Shown here piece after piece: positions 57,282 through 64,000 of a stretch of DNA of 64,000 bases; positions within the stretch are counted from its first letter, which is position 1; each line of letters starts with the position of its first letter. Below the pieces are notes generated by a model, which made no database searches, was not told the DNA's origin, and saw nothing but the letters and a program-made list of their open reading frames with translations. The translations under genes and the position numbers were made by a program. The DNA comes from Anoplopoma fimbria. Its lineage: Eukaryota; Chordata; Actinopteri; Perciformes; Anoplopomatidae. The stretch is from assembly GCF_027596085.1 (NCBI RefSeq), contig NC_072450.1, positions 8,703,403 through 8,767,402 on the forward strand, read 5' to 3'.

Positions 57282-60200
57282 ATGAGACGTCCTGGACATG
57301 CATTAACAGCTGCGACCACAGCTTTAACTCTTCTGCTTTGCCTGTGTTCAGTCAGAGGTAAGTCCTTTAATAAACCATCGACATAAAGCTGTTTAATCGC
57401 ATTCATTCAGGACTCCTGCAGTCTGTTTATGTTGTTGACGTGTGTAGAATCTCAAAGGTTTCTACCTCTAATACCACTTTATTTTTTTTATTTATTTTTT
57501 TACATATAATACAATAGAGAGCTTTGGCATGGAGCTATGACAGGCCTACCTAGTCTTATTTTCCATGCATTTCTTTATGTATCCCATTCCTGAAGTTAGT
57601 CCAGCCTTAAGTGAATAGGATATTACTTTTACTGACTCTTGAGGATCCAGTTTTGTTTTTTCCTACTGTGTTTCAATGTCTCTTGGTGATGGGAAAAGTG
57701 GGAGTCTTCTGGACAAAAGGGGAAATGTGCAACAGTTTTGTCCTTCCTCACTAATCAACAACTGGATGCCAAATGTCTTTTATTTTTTATTTTACAGCTG
57801 TTTTAATATAATAATATAATTTTCCTCGTTTTTATCATTTCCAATCACCAAATTATGCATGAATTAAATTCAGGGTTCATTCAGGAAAATATGCAGTTTT
57901 TCCAGAACACAGTCTATTTGTATTTTGTAAGTCCTTCATCCCCACATACCATCTTATTATTGTCACGGTAGAATGAATAAATGTGAGACTACTCTGTTAT
58001 TACAAGTGAGGCTCTGTTATTACAAAGCTCTATTTTACGTAGGGTTTGTATCATAAGAGGCAGGTTTGTAAAATAGATGTAGTGAAATGTAATTGTTTTC
58101 CTGCAAACAAAATATTTGTACACATTTTAATATATTGTTATCCCTGTGGGCATCTTACTGATCACACAAAGAGGAGGATGGATAGGACAATAACACCATA
58201 TGTGCTCTTATCTGAAGACAACACAAACCGGCTGTCCACTCACCTGACTCTATATCAACTTTGAAATGTGCCGCCAACCTGCAGATCTTAAAATTTGATT
58301 GTTGTTTGGCTGTCATTCTTCTGATGATGATGTTTGTGTACATTCAGGGCATATTTGGCTTTGCTCATTACCCACCTGTCAGTCAGGTGTGCCGTGTGTC
58401 CTGAGCCACTCTCGAGCTGCTACACTGTCATGTTGTGTAACTGCTCATTCCTGAAGGAGCTGGATGCATGTGCACCCTTGGCTAATCCTGCAAGCTCTTA
58501 ATCCTTCACATAGACACGTTCTGTTGTTGGGGTTGTCTGCATGAATATGTGTTATGTGTTTACTCATTTTACATTTTCTATTAGAATAAATCCGTTACCA
58601 AAAAGTCATTTCTGATCTATGCAAGAAATCCTAGCTGTTCTCAAAAAGACACCATTTCTTAAATATAGACATGAGACAGACTAATTGTATTCCAATATTT
58701 ATATATAATATTTATATATATATATATATGGTGATTTCATTTTTCCACATTGAACTCCATTTTAAACTCTTTAATTAACTACATACAACTTAACGGCTCA
58801 CATGTCTTCTGCTGTTTATATTGTTTCCTCTGGTCAATTTGATTGTCTGTCAAAATGCTCAGATTTGCTCTCCTACTGTAACATGTCACTACCTCAGCAA
58901 AAGCCATACTGCCCAGTTCTTAGACGATTGACAACAACAGTCAATATACACATTTCCTAAAAGAAAGTTCCACCTGTTGTTGTTCAGAGCTTGAATGACT
59001 CTGACGTGGCATCTATAGTGACTCAACGGGTTGGTTTGTAAAAAAAAAAAAAAAGAACACGCACAAGATTATGAGTTAAAGCTTTGTACATTTCACAGCT
59101 TCAGTCTGACTCATAAATATGTGCCCTGCCACTCCCACCGGCGGTCCAGACCATCATTTTCCTAATCCAGCCAGGATCTGTGACTCAGCACTTTGGGCCA
59201 AAGCTGCAGCAGCACCGCTGTTACTAACACTCAGGCCAGACACTCCAGCAACAAAGAAACACAGTAGATCAGATTCTGATATTAAAACTCTGTGAATTCT
59301 GAGCACTAAGTTGTCAGACAAGTGCAACAAATGCATCCCTAAACTGGGCATGTTATTTTACCGTTTTCACTTTAATATTAAAGGGGCACTCAACCAAGTT
59401 TAAACTTTGTGTTCCCATTTCTCGTCACATGGAGTACTATTGTGGGAACCCTGGTGATGTCATCAGGGTTATTGTGGCTCGGGCGTGTGGGGGCATGGAA
59501 TTTATAAGACTTGGCCTTTTACCAGGGAGGGAGTGTCTAACAAACTACACTATTGAAATGAATTATGGGGAATGTGGGATCCTATATTTTGGAGTCTTGA
59601 CCTATAAGTCTTGACTTGGGACTTAATGTTAGGATAATTCAGGCTCTGTTGTTTTTTTAATCTATCTCTTCCTAAATCCCCTGAATTTATGGAAGTACAA
59701 TACTAAATTGCTGGAGGGCACCTTTTTAAACATTTTTCATGAATATTTTGGTGATGATACTATTTGTTTTCACCCCTCAATCTTCTTTATTCTCTTTTAT
59801 TTAACATACTGAATTCGTTCATTTTGACAACCTCCAGAGAATGAGTGGGAGCTTGTTTTGTTCAGCTGTGGCTTGAATTTAAGCGATAGCACAAGTTCAG
59901 GAGGCTAAGTGTTTCGCCATGCACAGACCAGCAATTGATGCAAAACAACAACATGTGTTGTAGCTGCACTGTTCTGTCTAGTTCACTGCAGCTACTGGTA
60001 GTGGAGAAATTACAGTCTCTTGTATTCATTGTAACAGGTTAATTACAACCATTGTACAACAAACTGGGTCAAATGCGGCTGTGGCGTAGTGGAGAGCAAG
60101 GTAGTTCTCCAATCAGAGGGTCGGTGGTTCGATACCCGGCTTCGGCAGTAGATGTGTCCTTGGGCAAGACACTTAACCCCAAGTTGCTCCCGAAGGCTTG

Positions 60201-63200
60201 CCATCGGTGTGGACTGGATGTTGCATGAATGTTAGTTAGAGTCTGATGGTGGCACCTTGCATGGTAGCCTGTCATCAGTGTGTGAATGGGTGAATGATAT
60301 GTAATATACTACTGATTGTAAGTCGCTTTGGATAAAAGCGTCTGCTAAATGACTGTAATGTAATGTAATGTAATGTAAATGCAAATTGCATAGGCAGTAG
60401 TTGTGTTGAGATGTAGTTTGAAGTGACTTTTATAACTCCCTGTTTCTCTCAATTCCTCAGGTGACTACTGTAAGGTGAATGTTTGCCATAACGGAGGAAC
60501 ATGTGTGACGGGGATAGGAGATGATCCGTTCATCTGCATCTGTGTGGATGGCTTCGGTGGAGACACCTGCAACCTGACAGAGACCGGTACGACAAACAAG
60601 AACCTTTTGTGAGGAAAAAGCACGGTTACATCCGCCGCTTTATAGCAATTCTCTTCCTTTCTTCCTTCTTTCTCAGGACCCTGCAGTCCAAACCCCTGCA
60701 AGAATGAGGGCTCGTGCGAGATCATCACTCCAACCAGACGAGGAGACGTTTTCAACGAGTACATGTGCAAGTGTCAGCCAGGCTTCGAGGGAGCGCACTG
60801 CCAGATCAGTAAGTTACTCGTGGATGTGATCCATAAGTCTGAGCTGCCTCTCCTGTGCATTTCAACATTTACATTCACCATAAATATCATTCAATTTCAG
60901 TCAGTTGGCATTTTTTTCTGAGATATTTTGCAATCTATTTAATTCATTTGGAAAGCTTTTATTTAACCATTTTGTGCTGACATGCATCTAGATACAAAAA
61001 GTTATAATCGGTATTGATTCTAATACAATAAAAAAGCAAGCAAATGAGAGAATGGCCAGCCCATTTTTTCTCCAACAGGCAGAGTAGCAGAGTAGGCTCC
61101 ACTTTCAGCAGACCTCTCTGCAGGATTTTTCCATCCTGTCACATCATCAGCAGTGAAAGAGGTGTGTAGACAGCTCAGCATTTCCATGAAAGAGCCTCAT
61201 TCAGCAGGGTTCTGCGGTAATTCTGTTTCGGCTAATTAGTAAAAGACCACTCCAAGTCTCTTAGCATGCAGACGCCCTCCACAAAGGGCTCAACACTGCA
61301 ACTGTTTTGTGCTAAAGCTTGACCAAAACAGATGAAGAAGAATTTGATCAAAGTGAATCCTATCATATCCTCTTAATGTAATGACTTGGAATTATTGCTG
61401 TAGTTTAGGTTTCACTTGAAAGAATGAGAAAGGAAGGAATAGAGGATTATTTTCTCTAGGCATGAATGTGATTATCAACATTTTCAGGTATAAAATAAAT
61501 GTTTCTGAACTATATAATATTGGAATTGAAACAATTAAAAGCTTTGTGTGAATGAAATAAAAAGTCATAGGGATGGAAAAGATAGAATAAAAGTAACTTC
61601 TTGCTATTACTGCAGAGGCTTGTACGGTCTGACCACCAATTGTAGTCTTCATGCAGTGTGGTCGTCTACTCCCAAACATTTTCTAATTTTGATTCAGTCA
61701 GACGTCACAGGCTGGAGTGTTGGAATGAGGCTTTATTTGTCCCATATATTATGTACAAGAAGTCATAGTTAAATTTAATGATGTGATAGAAGTTAAATAG
61801 TAAATGTCAGATGCAAAGTGACCTTGTCAGATAGCAATAGTTGCATTTCATTTTAATTAAACACTAGGGGTGAAAATGGCATACTTGGCACTAATGTCAC
61901 GTCAACAGTGTTGCCGAAACATGTGATAAAGTAATCCTAGATCAAATCAGTGAGGCTATTTCCCGGCCCTTCTCTTGGTAGGATCACCTGTTTCTCAGTG
62001 TTATTGGCTGTGTTGTGCCACTCTTGTCGCAGCCATACAGGCATTTGTTTTTAAGTTGTGACCAATCCTCTTAGTGTTTACGGGAACAAGAATTAAACTG
62101 TCCCATGTGGCATTACGTCAACCTGTCATCTGCTTTAGTCCTGAAGTCTGCTAGAGTTAGTAAGAGAGGTGAAATAAGGCTGGACAAGATACATTTAAAA
62201 TAACAGTTTTCAGTGGGATCTTGTTTTGAAGGCTGTACAAAATGTTTAACAGATCTTGGCTCATAATCAGCATATTCAAACATTTTCTTCTGTATCAAGA
62301 GTAATCCAGTAGCCAAAATAGCAGGTCTTTACATGATACAGATGCACCAGAATGTAAACAAAAAGGTCCACCAGCTAAAAACACAGTTAAATACTCAGAT
62401 ATTCAACACACATATATTGATAGACTCAGTTGGCTGTGATTCCCTAGTTGTGTTTAACAGTAAGTGTTTGGCAAGCCACAAGAAGTGGAGCTGTTCTCAG
62501 ACCTGATGTAGCTGCAGTGAAGACTGTCTCAATGCATAGGTTAGGTTTAGGGAAACACCATAAACATCCATTAAGATCCACTGAAAACCTATAAATCTGA
62601 AGGAGCTACTGTTTATACCAGATCATAATGTATATATGCAAAGACTGTAATGACCTACAGATCTTAATACAGTACCTCCAGCAAAACAGCATTGCTGCGT
62701 TTCTTATCAGCTATTTACCTGCAGTTACCCGGTGGACTCAAGAATCAAAATGTGCATAGAAAAAATGTATAATATTGCTTGGTCTTATGTCTGATTAGTG
62801 GTTGAACTGTCATTTATCTTACAAATTGGTTTAGCATCCCCCTGTGGAAATATTTAGGTCATTTTATCACGATCATCATACTGAGCTATATAAACTATGT
62901 AGACACTCTGTGCTAGCATGCCATCTAGTGGAGGTTGTAAAGCAATACGTGTGCATTGTTCAAAAGGGATAAAGGGAGTGACCACAGACTTGCTTTGTTG
63001 CTATGACTACCGTGGAGGAAAACAAGGCGTTTATCTACAAAGCAAGATCTTAATTAGCTTGAGACAAAGCTGGGAAACCATGCATATGACATTATTATAA
63101 TTTTATCATCTGAAATACAAAATATATTCTAAAGAGATGCTTGTCAGGATATCAGATCTGCTACTATATTAATACAGTTGACACAATACATAAACAGTTT

Positions 63201-63988
63201 GTGGGCTTATTAATGGTGGCCCAACATGGATGTAACCTCCTTAAATCTTATGTGTATGTATGTCACATTCCTAGAGTCATGGCACAGATCACAATTATCA
63301 GCCGTGACCTTTCACCTTTCACTGGCTGTGCCTTTTTAAGCTGGTTGCCAAGAGTGTCCCGCCTCCTTAGTGTTGCCCTCAGGGGCATTTCTGTCATCGT
63401 GAACAATTTAGAGAGGAACTACTTATGTTGGAGACACAGTGAGGCAAGTGTTGCCCTCAACCTCCCTCCAATCTCTGTCTAAGGGCCGTTTGTTGTGCTG
63501 ACCTGCACCACATCTCATCACTCAATCATCTTTTTTTTGTGATTAGTGATAGTTTGAGGAGTTGGAAGAAATGCAATGAGTTGCTGTCTTTTTTTTTCAG
63601 ATGTGAACGACTGTGCCAACCAGCCCTGTAAGAATGGAGGGATATGTCGAGATCTCGAGGGCGACTACACGTGCCAATGCCCCTCCCCGTATGTTGGAAA
63701 GCAGTGCCAGCTTAGTACGTTCACCAACTACTCTTGCCATTTTATATATAAACAGGATAAAGTGTAGTGACTCTTGCTTGATAATATTTGAATGGCTTCG
63801 TCCCAGGTTGCATTTCTCTGCTGGGGATGGAGGGAGGAGTGATCGTGGGGTCCCAGATTTCAGCTTCCTCTTTGCACTACGGGATTCTTGGTCTTCAGCG
63901 CTGGGGCCCGGAGCTGGCTCGACTCAACAACCAGGGCATCGTCAATGCCTGGACGTCCGCCGCCCACGACAGGAACCCCTGGATCGAG
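57282..63988 (+). CDS. mfge8: MFG-E8/lactadherin, N-terminal part (gene runs off the window)
   Basis: Coding exons are 57282-57357, 60461-60586, 60677-60808, 63601-63714 and 63807-63988, giving 210 residues before the window ends. All phases match. MFG-E8 is a secreted bridge between phosphatidylserine on dying cells and phagocyte integrins. Residues 1-25 form a signal peptide with a long Leu/Ala/Thr core. EGF1 (about 29-62), EGF2 (70-109) and EGF3 (116-147) each have six cysteines. EGF2 holds the integrin motif RGD at 89-91, and EGF3 opens with NVND, a calcium-binding EGF start. NLT at 63-65 is a possible N-glycosylation site. The last exon starts an F5/8-type C (discoidin) domain, CISLLGMEGG then SQISAS and LQRWGPELARL, closer to MFGE8 than to EDIL3. 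The final GAG then GTGGGG is read as a donor, so bases 63989-64000 are probably intron. Location next to abhd2 supports mfge8. Confidence 0.93.
60073..60378 (+). repeat. tRNA-derived SINE with intact A and B boxes
   Basis: A box TGGCGTAGTGG at 60082-60092 and B box GGTTCGATACC at 60126-60136, then a body with TGTCCTTGGGCAAGACACTT and the tail AAGTCGCTTTGGATAAAAGC with (TAATG)n repeats. The tail is shared with copies A and B. It lies in mfge8 intron 1. Confidence 0.85.
60850..63580. other. mfge8 intron 3, no further gene seen
   Basis: Long AT-rich intron between EGF2 and EGF3 exons. No extra exon, RNA gene or firm repeat was recognised. Confidence 0.5.
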
Positions 63989-64000
63989 GTGGGGAGAATC

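Noticed and set aside
60073..60150. A tRNA gene suggested by good A and B boxes
   Set aside because: The boxes are followed by a SINE body and TAATG tail and the cloverleaf is not kept; it is a SINE head.

Overview
The window is nuclear DNA of a ray-finned fish, most likely a percomorph teleost. It has spliced vertebrate genes with GT-AG introns, long AT-rich introns and intergenic stretches, many (CA)n/(TG)n arrays, and dense small interspersed repeats of types common in teleosts: tRNA-derived SINEs, Tc1-like fragments, short terminal-inverted-repeat elements and LINE 3' ends. No prokaryotic, viral or organellar segment was seen.

Five protein-coding genes could be rebuilt exon by exon with matching reading phase. 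Left to right they are tmem208 (minus, 11852-16449, six coding exons, 173 aa, ER membrane protein), slc39a1/zip1 (plus, 19597-24043, four coding exons, 306 aa, zinc importer), rlbp1/cralbp (plus, 30021-33792, seven coding exons, 312 aa, visual-cycle retinoid carrier), abhd2 (minus, 39980-51161, nine coding exons plus two noncoding 5' exons, 431 aa, serine hydrolase) and mfge8 (plus, from 57282, cut by the window end; signal peptide, three EGF domains and the start of a discoidin domain). rlbp1 and abhd2 converge, and abhd2 and mfge8 diverge. This is the gene order of human 15q26, where the three loci are also neighbours. tmem208 and slc39a1 are head to head and are not part of that human block.

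Positions 1-11851 hold no gene I can support. They carry mobile-element fragments, microsatellites and a few repeat-poor stretches that could be conserved regulatory DNA. Between tmem208 and slc39a1 (16450-19596) most of the DNA is satellite: a two-module AT-rich tandem array, then a long AAT/AAGT array. The interval between abhd2 and mfge8 holds a tandem array grown from the end of a Tc1-like element.

No new biological system was found. The most unusual observations are the microsatellites lying directly on two tmem208 splice sites, the transposon-end satellite at 55597-57028, and one 32/38-bp minisatellite family found 32 kb apart in opposite orientations, both times joined to the same retroelement tail.
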